From NCBI RefSeq assembly GCF_000024845.1, contig NC_013501.1, positions 2,460,874 to 2,524,873 on the forward strand: DNA of 64,000 nucleotides, given 5' to 3'. Positions 29,983-37,484 of the stretch are shown one piece after another. The notes below the pieces were generated by a model. The model saw only the letters and a list, made by a program, of their open reading frames with translations. It had not been told where the DNA came from and did not search any database. The DNA comes from Rhodothermus marinus DSM 4252 (GTDB lineage Bacteria; Bacteroidota; Rhodothermia; Rhodothermales; Rhodothermaceae). The first letter of the stretch is position 1, and every line of letters begins with the position of its first letter. The position numbers were made by a program, and so were the translations under genes.

Positions 29983-32265
29983 ATGCGCAACGTTCGCTTT
30001 ACGCTGCTTCTGATTTTCGGACTTTCGCTGTCGGCGCGGGCGCAGGCGGTGTTGACCGGCCAGGTGCTCGACGCCGAGACGCGCACGCCGCTTCCCGGCG
30101 CGCACGTGCTGATCGACAGCACCGCCCACGCCACCGTTACCAACGCGGCAGGTCTGTTCACGCTGCACCTGCCACCCGGCCGCTACACGGTCTCGGTGCG
30201 GTTTGTCGGATACGAGACGACGCGGCGACCGGTCGAGCTGGTGGCGGGCGATACCGTGTTTGTGCCGATCCTGCTTCGGCCCGTCAGTTTCGAGCTGGAA
30301 GGCATTCAGGTGACGGCCCTGCGGCCGGACCTCTCGCCCACGGCGCAGCTTCAGGAGGCTGCCGTGCGCGAGGCCAATCCGCGGGATGCCGGCGAGCTGC
30401 TCCGGGCGCTTCCGGGTCTGGCGGCCGTGCGACGCGGGCCGCTCGGGCTCGACCCGGTCGTCCGTGGCCTTCGGGAGACCGAGGTGGGCGTCTATCTGGA
30501 CGGCTCGCGGCTCTTCCCGGCTGGTCCGGCCCGCATGGACTCGCCCATGAGCCACTTCGACCCCACGGTCATCCAGTCGATGGAGGTGGTCAAAGGGCCC
30601 TATGCGCTGACCTGGGGTGCCGGTAACCTGAGCGCCATCCGCGTCGAGACGCGCGGCCTCCGCACGCTCGCGCCCGGACGCATGCAGGGGCGCCTGCACG
30701 CCGGTTACGACACGAACCTGAACGCCTTCGAAAACGGGGTGCAGCTCGGCTACCGACAGGGCGCCTTCGGCCTGCTGGCGCAGACGGCCTGGCGGCAGGG
30801 CGCCGACTACCGGGCCGGCGACGGCTCGACGGTTCCGGCCGACTTCCGCTCGCGCGAGGTGCGGGTGAAGCTCGGCTACCTGCCACGGTCCGACGTCCGG
30901 TTCGTCGTAGCCGCCGGCTATCAGGCTCAGCGCGATCTGGACTACCCCGGCCTTATCCTGAACGCCGACTACTTCGACGCCTACACGCTCTCGGCCAGCT
31001 TTCAGCGCACGTTCTCCGAGGGCCCCGTGCGCGGGTTGGACGTGCAGGCTTATTACAACGCCGTCGATCACGGCATGGACAACGACGGCAAGCCGACGGC
31101 CGAACCCAACCCCGAGCGCATGCCGCCCTTCGCCCTCGACGTGCAGATCAATTCGGGGATCGACGTCGTCGGCGGGCGGCTGGCGCTCAGCCTGGCGCCC
31201 GGCTTTGCCGACGAACTGGAAATCGGCGCCGATGGCTACCACACCTATCGAAACGCCATGCGATGGATTCGCCGGCGCGACACGGGCATGCTGCTTTTCG
31301 AGGACCTGGTCTGGCCGAAGGCACGCATCACGGACGTCGGTCTGTTCGCCCGCCTGACCCACAGCCCGGCCGCCCGCTGGCAGGTGGCTGCCACGGCCCG
31401 GCTCGACCTGGTGGACGCCCGCGCCGACACGGCCAGTGCCTTTTTCCTCGAAAACGTCTCCACCGACCTGACGGCCCGCGAGGCCAACCTGAGCGGGGCG
31501 CTGACCGTAAGCTGGCTGCCCCATCCGCGCTGGAGCGTGGCCGTCGGCGTGGGCTCGGCCGTACGCACGGCCGACGCCACCGAGCGCTACTCGGACCGGC
31601 TGCCGTCGAGCAAGGCCCAGATGAGCGCCGAATTCGTCGGCAACCCGGCGCTCCGGCCCGAGCGCAGCACGCAGGCCGACCTCTGGCTGGAAACCGCCCA
31701 TCCGAGCTGGAGCCTGTCGCTGAATCTGTTTGCCCGCCGTCTCGACAACTACATCACCATCGAGCCTACCGACCTGCCCAAACGGTTGCCGCTGAGCCCG
31801 CCCACCGTCTTTCGCTACGTGAACGGCACGGCTACCTTCTACGGCGGCGAGGCCACGCTGGCCGTGCGGCTACCCTACGCGCTGACGCTCACCACCACGG
31901 GCAGCTACCTGTGGGGGCAGGACGAGACGCGCGACGAGCCCGCCTTTGGCGTGGCACCGCCTCGCGTGGACATCGGCCTGCGCTACGAGCCGTCCGCCCG
32001 CTTCTTCGCCGAGGCCACCCTGCACCGGGTAGCCCGCCAGGATCGCGTGGCCACCAGCCGCGGCGAAGTACCCACCGACGGCTACACCACGCTGGACCTG
32101 AAGGCCGGCCTCCGGGTGCTCCGGCAGTGGCGGCTTCAGTTCGGCGTGCAGAACCTGACCGACGCGGCCTACGCCGACCATCTGAACGCGAAAAATCCCT
32201 TCACCGGCCAGCGCATTCCGGAGCCCGGCCGCGTGCTTTTCCTCGATCTGACGCTGGCGTTCTGA
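29983..32265 (+). CDS. TonB-dependent receptor
   Basis: A 760-aa outer-membrane receptor. It has a signal peptide (1-20: LLIFGLSLSARA) and a CarboxypepD_reg-like beta-sandwich (about 22-108: LTGQVLDAETRTPLPGAHV, GLFTLHLPPGRYTVSV). A plug domain (LLRALPGLAAVRRGPLG, VEVVKGPYALTWG-type) and a 22-strand barrel follow, ending in an aromatic strand (VLFLDLTLAF). The conserved GVQNLTDAAYADHL near the C-terminus is typical. The substrate is unknown; the preceding His/Cys-rich gene suggests metal. Confidence 0.93.
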   Translation: MRNVRFTLLLIFGLSLSARAQAVLTGQVLDAETRTPLPGAHVLIDSTAHATVTNAAGLFTLHLPPGRYTVSVRFVGYETTRRPVELVAGDTVFVPILLRPVSFELEGIQVTALRPDLSPTAQLQEAAVREANPRDAGELLRALPGLAAVRRGPLGLDPVVRGLRETEVGVYLDGSRLFPAGPARMDSPMSHFDPTVIQSMEVVKGPYALTWGAGNLSAIRVETRGLRTLAPGRMQGRLHAGYDTNLNAFENGVQLGYRQGAFGLLAQTAWRQGADYRAGDGSTVPADFRSREVRVKLGYLPRSDVRFVVAAGYQAQRDLDYPGLILNADYFDAYTLSASFQRTFSEGPVRGLDVQAYYNAVDHGMDNDGKPTAEPNPERMPPFALDVQINSGIDVVGGRLALSLAPGFADELEIGADGYHTYRNAMRWIRRRDTGMLLFEDLVWPKARITDVGLFARLTHSPAARWQVAATARLDLVDARADTASAFFLENVSTDLTAREANLSGALTVSWLPHPRWSVAVGVGSAVRTADATERYSDRLPSSKAQMSAEFVGNPALRPERSTQADLWLETAHPSWSLSLNLFARRLDNYITIEPTDLPKRLPLSPPTVFRYVNGTATFYGGEATLAVRLPYALTLTTTGSYLWGQDETRDEPAFGVAPPRVDIGLRYEPSARFFAEATLHRVARQDRVATSRGEVPTDGYTTLDLKAGLRVLRQWRLQFGVQNLTDAAYADHLNAKNPFTGQRIPEPGRVLFLDLTLAF

Positions 32266-32292
32266 TCGAACCCGGCGAAAACCGCATTTACG

Positions 32293-32334
32293 AAGGGCCC
32301 TGCCGGAAAAGCGGCGGGGCCTTTCGTTTTTTGC
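32293..32334 (+). terminator. Rho-independent terminator after the TonB receptor
   Basis: A 13-bp stem at 32293-32305 and 32312-32324 with two G-T pairs, then CGTTTTTT. Confidence 0.8.
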
Positions 32335-32457
32335 GCTTCCGGCGCAGTGCCAACGCCCATTTTGCTCCCGAAGCGCACCGCTTTCCTGCTCGCCTGTACT
32401 TGCCCTTTGGCGCTCTTTATCCGTCTTTGACTGCGTATCACCGGCCTCGGAAGGCCC

Positions 32458-33288
32458 ATGCACCCACGAATCTTTTCGGCAATACGTCGGCTGGCCGCCG
32501 AGATCGGCCTGCAAAAGACGTGGGAATGGGCGGCCAATCGTTACTGCTGGTCGGCCTTTCCTCCGGCCCCCGAAGTACGCAACCGGCTGCTCCAGATCAC
32601 GGGGCTGACCCGATCGGGCAAGACGCTGCTCGGGGCCATCCTGGGTACCCATCCCGAAGTGCTGATGCTTCACGAGCCCTATCACCAGTGGCTTTTTCGT
32701 GGCTTCATCGAATATGCGCACGGCGACGTGATACACCGTTGGTCCGGCCATCCGGGGCGGTTGCTTTCGGTCCTGGCCGCCTCGCCGGCACAATGGATCG
32801 CCTTCGAAGAACCCTACCGCAGCCGTGCTCATGGCCGCTGGGCCAATCAGCATTTCTTTGAGCGTAACGTTCAACTCGGCATTCGAACCTTTGTAATGAT
32901 CCGCGATCCCCGGGACATCTGGATTGAAATCGTCAGACGGATTCCAGGAAAGAAAGGACACGTACCCGATCGATTTCTGGACACGTGGAACAGCCTGGCT
33001 CGCTGGGTCCTCTCGGAAAAGATCTGTTATTTCCGATATGAAGACCTGATCGAAGATCTACAGAATCATCTCCGACAACTCTGCCTTACGCTCTCGCTCG
33101 CTCCGGCCGCGATCGACGCGGTACATCACGGCGATCCGGAGTTGCCCGAAGCCTTCCGGTGGAACGGAGGCGCCATCGACAGGGCCGTACCGAGCTGCAC
33201 CCACAAAGAACGAAGCGCATTTCAGGCAGATTGCGAACGCATTGTCAGCGCCTGTGGTCTGCTGATGAGCCGTTTCGGTTACCGGTAG
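32458..33288 (+). CDS. Sulfotransferase-like protein
   Basis: A 276-aa protein with the PAPS-sulfotransferase pattern: the 5'-phosphosulfate loop-like TGLTRSGKTLLGAIL near residue 48, and the 3'-phosphate motif MIRDPRDIWIEIVRR near 142, followed by the acceptor-side helix RYEDLIEDLQNHLRQL. It would transfer sulfate to a saccharide or small molecule. No signal peptide. It is isolated from other polysaccharide genes, so the acceptor cannot be guessed. Confidence 0.8.
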   Translation: MHPRIFSAIRRLAAEIGLQKTWEWAANRYCWSAFPPAPEVRNRLLQITGLTRSGKTLLGAILGTHPEVLMLHEPYHQWLFRGFIEYAHGDVIHRWSGHPGRLLSVLAASPAQWIAFEEPYRSRAHGRWANQHFFERNVQLGIRTFVMIRDPRDIWIEIVRRIPGKKGHVPDRFLDTWNSLARWVLSEKICYFRYEDLIEDLQNHLRQLCLTLSLAPAAIDAVHHGDPELPEAFRWNGGAIDRAVPSCTHKERSAFQADCERIVSACGLLMSRFGYR

Positions 33289-33810
33289 CTACAGTTCGCT
33301 CTCGTCGCGCCAGCGGCGCAGTCGCCAGGGTGAGAGCGTGTCGGGCCGTACCAGCAGAAAGTTGACGTTGCCGCTGCTCCGAAACAGGCTTCCCTGTTCC
33401 AGCGTGACCAGCAGATTGAACGAGCGCACCACGCGGGCCTGCCGGCCGTTGTCGAAGACTTCCTGCAGCAGCACCTGATTCCACTGCAGTTGAATGGCAC
33501 TGGTGGCCAGAAACAGTCGCCGTGTGGCCTCCAGCTCCTGCGAAAACCCCCACTGGCGCTCGACCTGCGCATCGTAGTCGTAGAAGACGAACACGAAGGC
33601 CGAGTCGATCAGCGGCTCGTAGAGGCTGATGTCGCGCAATTCGTAGGCGGCTTTGAAATTCTGGAAAAAGCCTTCGATCGTGCGTGGATCGCCCATGAGC
33701 ACGGCGAACGGATCGCCCTCCTCCAGCGCGGGCGCGAACGGATTGCACCCGCCGAGCCCGATCAGCAGCAGTCCGACCAGCAGGAATCGCCGGGCCATGG
33801 TTGCCTTCAC
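33289..33810 (-). CDS. Putative lipoprotein, nuclear-transport-factor-like
   Basis: A 173-aa protein with a lipobox (LLIGLGGC; Cys about residue 22), so lipid-anchored. The mature part (FFQNFKAAYELRDISLYEPLIDS, VFYDYDAQVERQWGF) suggests an NTF2/SnoaL-like alpha+beta fold; this is inference. Start at 33810, or four codons later (MARRFLLV). It converges with the sulfotransferase gene; the stops are adjacent. Function unknown. Confidence 0.78.
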   Translation of the reverse strand: MKATMARRFLLVGLLLIGLGGCNPFAPALEEGDPFAVLMGDPRTIEGFFQNFKAAYELRDISLYEPLIDSAFVFVFYDYDAQVERQWGFSQELEATRRLFLATSAIQLQWNQVLLQEVFDNGRQARVVRSFNLLVTLEQGSLFRSSGNVNFLLVRPDTLSPWRLRRWRDESEL

Positions 33811-33898
33811 TTTTCAGAAAAGTACGACACCGACGGCTGGAGAAAAAGCCCGCGCGCTTGTAGATTGCGCCGACACGCAACCCGAAACGTGACCGATC

Positions 33899-34669
33899 AT
33901 GGCGCTGGAGATCGATCTGAGCGGGCGCGTGGCGCTCGTGACGGGCGCCAGCCGGGGTATCGGCCGGGCACTGGCCGAGGGGCTGGCGCAGGCCGGCGCG
34001 ACGGTGGCCGTGCACTACCACCGAAACCGCGAGGCGGCCGAAGCGCTCGCCGCCCGCCTGGGCCACGGCGCCCGTGCCTTCGGGGCCGATCTGGCCGACG
34101 TGGCCGCCTGTCGCCGCCTGTTCGACGACGTGCTGGCCGCCTACGGCCGCCTGGACGTGCTTGTCAACAATGCCGGCGTGGCGATCGGGGCTGAACTGGA
34201 CGCGTCCGTCGAGACCTGGCAGGACGCCTGGGAGCGCACGATGGCTGTCAACCTCCGGGCGCCGGAGCTGCTCTGCCGCCTGGCCATTCAGCAGTTTCTG
34301 AAGCAGGGCGGCGGCCGCATCATCAACATCGCCTCGCGGGCAGCCTTCCGGGGCGACACGCCCGAATACATGGCCTACGCCGCCTCCAAAGGCGGTCTGG
34401 TGGCGCTGACGCGCTCGATCGCCCGGAGCCCGAAGCTGGGCCACGCCGGCATCCGCGCCTTCGTGGTAGCCCCCGGCTTCACACGCACCGACATGGCGCA
34501 GGACTTCATCGACCGCTACGGCCCCGAAATTGCTCTGGGCGACATTGCGCTGGAGCGGCTGACCGAGCCCGAAGATCTGGCGCCCATCGTGGTGCTGCTG
34601 GCCAGCGGACTGGCCGACCACGCCACCGGCTGCACGATCGACATGAACGCCGGCAGTTACGTCCACTGA
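33899..34669 (+). CDS. SDR-family oxidoreductase
   Basis: A 256-aa Rossmann-fold dehydrogenase of the classical short-chain family. It has cofactor loop TGASRGIGRALAEG, NNAGVAIG, the catalytic Ser region (IINIASRAAF) and YAASK with the Tyr-x-x-x-Lys pair, and the C-terminal TGCTIDMNAGSYV. FabG-like members reduce 3-oxoacyl groups. It is 15 bp upstream of tesB, compatible with acyl metabolism; substrate not determined. Confidence 0.92.
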   Translation: MALEIDLSGRVALVTGASRGIGRALAEGLAQAGATVAVHYHRNREAAEALAARLGHGARAFGADLADVAACRRLFDDVLAAYGRLDVLVNNAGVAIGAELDASVETWQDAWERTMAVNLRAPELLCRLAIQQFLKQGGGRIINIASRAAFRGDTPEYMAYAASKGGLVALTRSIARSPKLGHAGIRAFVVAPGFTRTDMAQDFIDRYGPEIALGDIALERLTEPEDLAPIVVLLASGLADHATGCTIDMNAGSYVH

Positions 34670-34684
34670 AGTGCTCTGCCTGCT

Positions 34685-35551
34685 ATGAGTGAACCGGTCG
34701 ATCACCTGCTGCACCTGCTGAATCTGGAACGCATCGAAGAAAACATCTTCCGCGGACCGAGCCGCGACATCGGGAGCCCGACTGTGTTCGGGGGACAGGT
34801 GCTCGGTCAGGCGCTGCGGGCGGCCGCCTACACGGTGCCGCCCGAGCGCCGGGCGCATTCGCTCCACGCCTACTTCATCCTGCCCGGCGATCCGAACGCG
34901 CCCATCGTCTATCTGGTCGAGCGGCTGCGCGACGGCCGGAGCTTCACCACGCGCCGCGTGACGGCCATCCAGCACGGCCGCCCGATTTTCAACCTGTCGG
35001 CCTCGTTCCAGATCGAAGAGCCCGGCGTGGAACACCAGGATCCCATGCCCGAAGTGCCTCCGCCGGAAGAGCTGATCTCCGAGGCCGAGCTGCGCCGCCA
35101 GCTTGCCGAGCAGGTGCCCGAAGTGCTCCGGCCGTTCCTGCTGCACGAACGCCCCATCGAGATCCGTCCGGTCGAGCCCGTCAACCTGCTGTTTCCCGAA
35201 AAGCGTCCGCCCCGGCGCCATGCCTGGATCCGTGCGGCCGGTACGCTCCCCGACGACGATCTTGCGCTGCACCAGAGCGTGCTCGCCTACGCGTCGGATT
35301 TCGGTTTCATGGGGACGGCCATGCTGCCCCACGGCCTGTCGTTTCTGCAACCGCACGTGCAGGCCGCCAGCCTGGATCATGCCATGTGGTTCTACCGGCC
35401 GTTCCGCGCCGACGAATGGCTGCTGTTCGCCATGGAAAGCCCGGTGGCGGCCCACGCCCGGGGACTGAACCGCGGCCTGTTCTTCCGACGCGACGGCACG
35501 CTCGTGGCCGCCGTCGTCCAGGAAGGCCTCATGCGCATTCGATCGGATTGA
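34685..35551 (+). CDS. tesB: Acyl-CoA thioesterase II
   Basis: Hydrolyses acyl-CoA esters. The 288-aa double hot-dog protein has the family opening ENIFRGPSRDIGSPTVFGGQ (read in parts), LHAYFILPGD and RDGRSFTTRRV. The catalytic Asp is in YASDFGFMG and the Gln in VQEGLMR, matching the Asp-Thr/Ser-Gln site of E. coli TesB. It follows the SDR gene and precedes DUF2283 by 3 bp, a likely operon. Confidence 0.94.
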   Translation: MSEPVDHLLHLLNLERIEENIFRGPSRDIGSPTVFGGQVLGQALRAAAYTVPPERRAHSLHAYFILPGDPNAPIVYLVERLRDGRSFTTRRVTAIQHGRPIFNLSASFQIEEPGVEHQDPMPEVPPPEELISEAELRRQLAEQVPEVLRPFLLHERPIEIRPVEPVNLLFPEKRPPRRHAWIRAAGTLPDDDLALHQSVLAYASDFGFMGTAMLPHGLSFLQPHVQAASLDHAMWFYRPFRADEWLLFAMESPVAAHARGLNRGLFFRRDGTLVAAVVQEGLMRIRSD

Positions 35552-35554
35552 GCT

Positions 35555-35749
35555 GTGAACATCATCTACGACATCCAGACCGACACGCTAACGATCGTTT
35601 TCACCGAAGCGCCCGTGGCCGAAAGCGACGAAGCCGCACCGGGCGTGATCCTGGACTTCGATGCGGCCGGCAATCTGGTAGCCCTGGAGCTGCTGGACGC
35701 TTTCCGACGGGTCACGCATCCCCAACAGGTCACCTTGATTATACCGTAG
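35555..35749 (+). CDS. DUF2283 family protein
   Basis: A 64-aa protein from a GTG start, 3 bp after tesB. The pattern IYDIQTDTLTIVF, GVILDFDAAGNLVALELLDA (read in parts) is that of DUF2283, small proteins often near toxin-antitoxin loci. Function unknown. It is the last gene before the AT-rich island. Confidence 0.85.
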   Translation: MNIIYDIQTDTLTIVFTEAPVAESDEAAPGVILDFDAAGNLVALELLDAFRRVTHPQQVTLIIP

Positions 35750-35872
35750 AACTTTCTAATGAAGTTTTCCAATAATGACACCATAGCTTGGAGTTTGCAA
35801 TTCACTAAAAAGTTGGACTTCACCGATCAGCAAACCTTTTTCATCATCACGGTGAATCAGTACTCTATGTAA

Positions 35873-36781
35873 GGTGATTGCTTAATAGGTTCCACCTTGT
35901 TAAATTCCCCAAGCCATCCATAAGGTGGGATCATGAAGCTGAGTGAACTGGCCGCGCTGGCCGCCGACGAGCAAAAAGCCGAAGCCTTCCTGCAAAGCCG
36001 CGGCCTGCTGCCGCGCTTCACCCACTGCCCCTACTGCAAAAGCGAACACCTCGGCCGCGTGCGGCGGCGCTTTTACAAATGCTATCGGTGCCGCCGCGAA
36101 TGGAGCCCCCGCAAGGGTTCGCTCCTGGAGGGTTTGCGCCTGCCGCTGGGCAAGTTTCTGCTGGCCTTGAAGCTATTTGAACTGGAAGTGTCGGCCCGGC
36201 GTGCGGCTCGTGAGCTTGGCCTGGCCTACAACACGGTGCATCGGTTGTTTCTGTTGTTTCGGGAGCGGATCTATCAGTCCAGCAGCCAGGAAGCCCAGCT
36301 TTCGGGCGAAATCGAGATGGACGAGAGCTACTTTGGGGGTCGTCGTCGGGGCAGGCGGGGACGTGGGGCTGTGGGCAAGCTGCCGGTGTTTGGGATTCTG
36401 GAGCGGGGTGGCAAAGTAAAGGTAGAAGTGGTGCCGGACGTGCGGGCCGAGACGTTGCTGCGGGAGGCGATTCGGAAGGTCCGACGGGGCAGTTTGATCT
36501 ACACGGATCGGTTTCGGAGCTACGATGGGCTGGTGTGCTATGGGTTTCGGCATGAGCGGATTGATCACGGGCAGCGTTTTGCCAACGGGAAGGTGTACAT
36601 CAACGGGATTGAGGGTTTTTGGAGCTATGCGAAGGAGCGTTTGCTGAAGTATCATGGGTTGTCGGCCCTGTGGTTTCCGTTGTACTTGAAGGAATTGGAG
36701 TTTCGATACAATCATCGGAAGGAGGATTTGTTTGAGAAACTGCTGGAAGTGCTAAAAGGTGGAATGAATTGAGCAATCACC
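35873..36781 (+). mobile_element. Complete IS1595-family insertion sequence (909 bp)
   Basis: Bounded by 26-bp imperfect inverted repeats (35873-35898 and 36756-36781, 22 of 26 identical) starting GGTGATTGCT. It holds one transposase gene, whose stop codon lies inside the right repeat. Both ends and the duplication are intact, so it may still be active. Confidence 0.93.
35933..36772 (+). CDS. IS1595-family transposase
   Basis: A 279-aa transposase. It has an N-terminal zinc-ribbon (CPYCKSEHLGRV ... CYRCRREW, residues 33-57) and a helix-turn-helix-like segment (RRAARELGLAYNTVHRLF). The ISXO2-like DDE/N catalytic domain has the first Asp in EMDESYFGGRRRGR, the second in LIYTDRFRSYDGL and the third block NGIEGFWSYAKERLLKYHG, where Asn/Glu lie as in the family, ending with RYNHR. 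Full length with no frameshift. Confidence 0.94.
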   Translation: MKLSELAALAADEQKAEAFLQSRGLLPRFTHCPYCKSEHLGRVRRRFYKCYRCRREWSPRKGSLLEGLRLPLGKFLLALKLFELEVSARRAARELGLAYNTVHRLFLLFRERIYQSSSQEAQLSGEIEMDESYFGGRRRGRRGRGAVGKLPVFGILERGGKVKVEVVPDVRAETLLREAIRKVRRGSLIYTDRFRSYDGLVCYGFRHERIDHGQRFANGKVYINGIEGFWSYAKERLLKYHGLSALWFPLYLKELEFRYNHRKEDLFEKLLEVLKGGMN

Positions 36782-37484
36782 CTATGTAAAGTACCTTTAT
36801 GCGCTTGTAGAGGCCGAGTTAAAGTTCCTACCCAACGGCCAATGTCGTCTGTTTCTCCAAGAATAGCAGAACGCACAGTTACTTCTTTCAGTAGACTCAG
36901 TTGATTTTCTGCTGCAGCCATAGCATATGCAATCTTAGCAATCATTCTAGCAAATGAAATAGGTTTATGAGATTGTTCTATTTCAATTTTTGACGTCTTC
37001 AATTTTCTCATAACTTCATCTATTGATGGACCAAAAGAAATTGTTATCACTCCTTCAAGATGAATCCCTCCAGAATAATTCTCAGGTTGTAAAAAACCAG
37101 GCGGTGAGAAAATGGGAAAATGGAGCAAAACCGGATATTCTTTCAATGGAAGATAAACTATTTCTTTCTTGTTCTTTCTAATTATACTAAGCGGATATTT
37201 TTCAGGAGCTTCTTTATGTTTTGTTCGCGATTTAAGGTTAAGCAATATTCTTACTGCCCATAATGGACCGCGTAACACATCTTGCTCTATCATACCTGTA
37301 ATTTTTGCACATTTATTACATGTTGATTTTAATAGCTTAGCGGTACCACTCAATCCGAAAGGAAGAATATGTTCATCACTCAAATCATTTTTGGCACCGC
37401 AATAAATACAATAACCAATCGGTCCATAAACCAAATTATTAAGAGATTTCATCTTATCTATCTTCTTTTTATCCGTCCCTTTAG

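Larger units (their letters stand above)
35865..36789 (+). repeat. 8-bp target-site duplication flanking the IS
   Basis: CTATGTAA is present directly outside both ends of the IS (35865-35872 and 36782-36789). Eight bases is the usual duplication for IS1595-family elements. The perfect copy implies a recent insertion. Confidence 0.92.
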
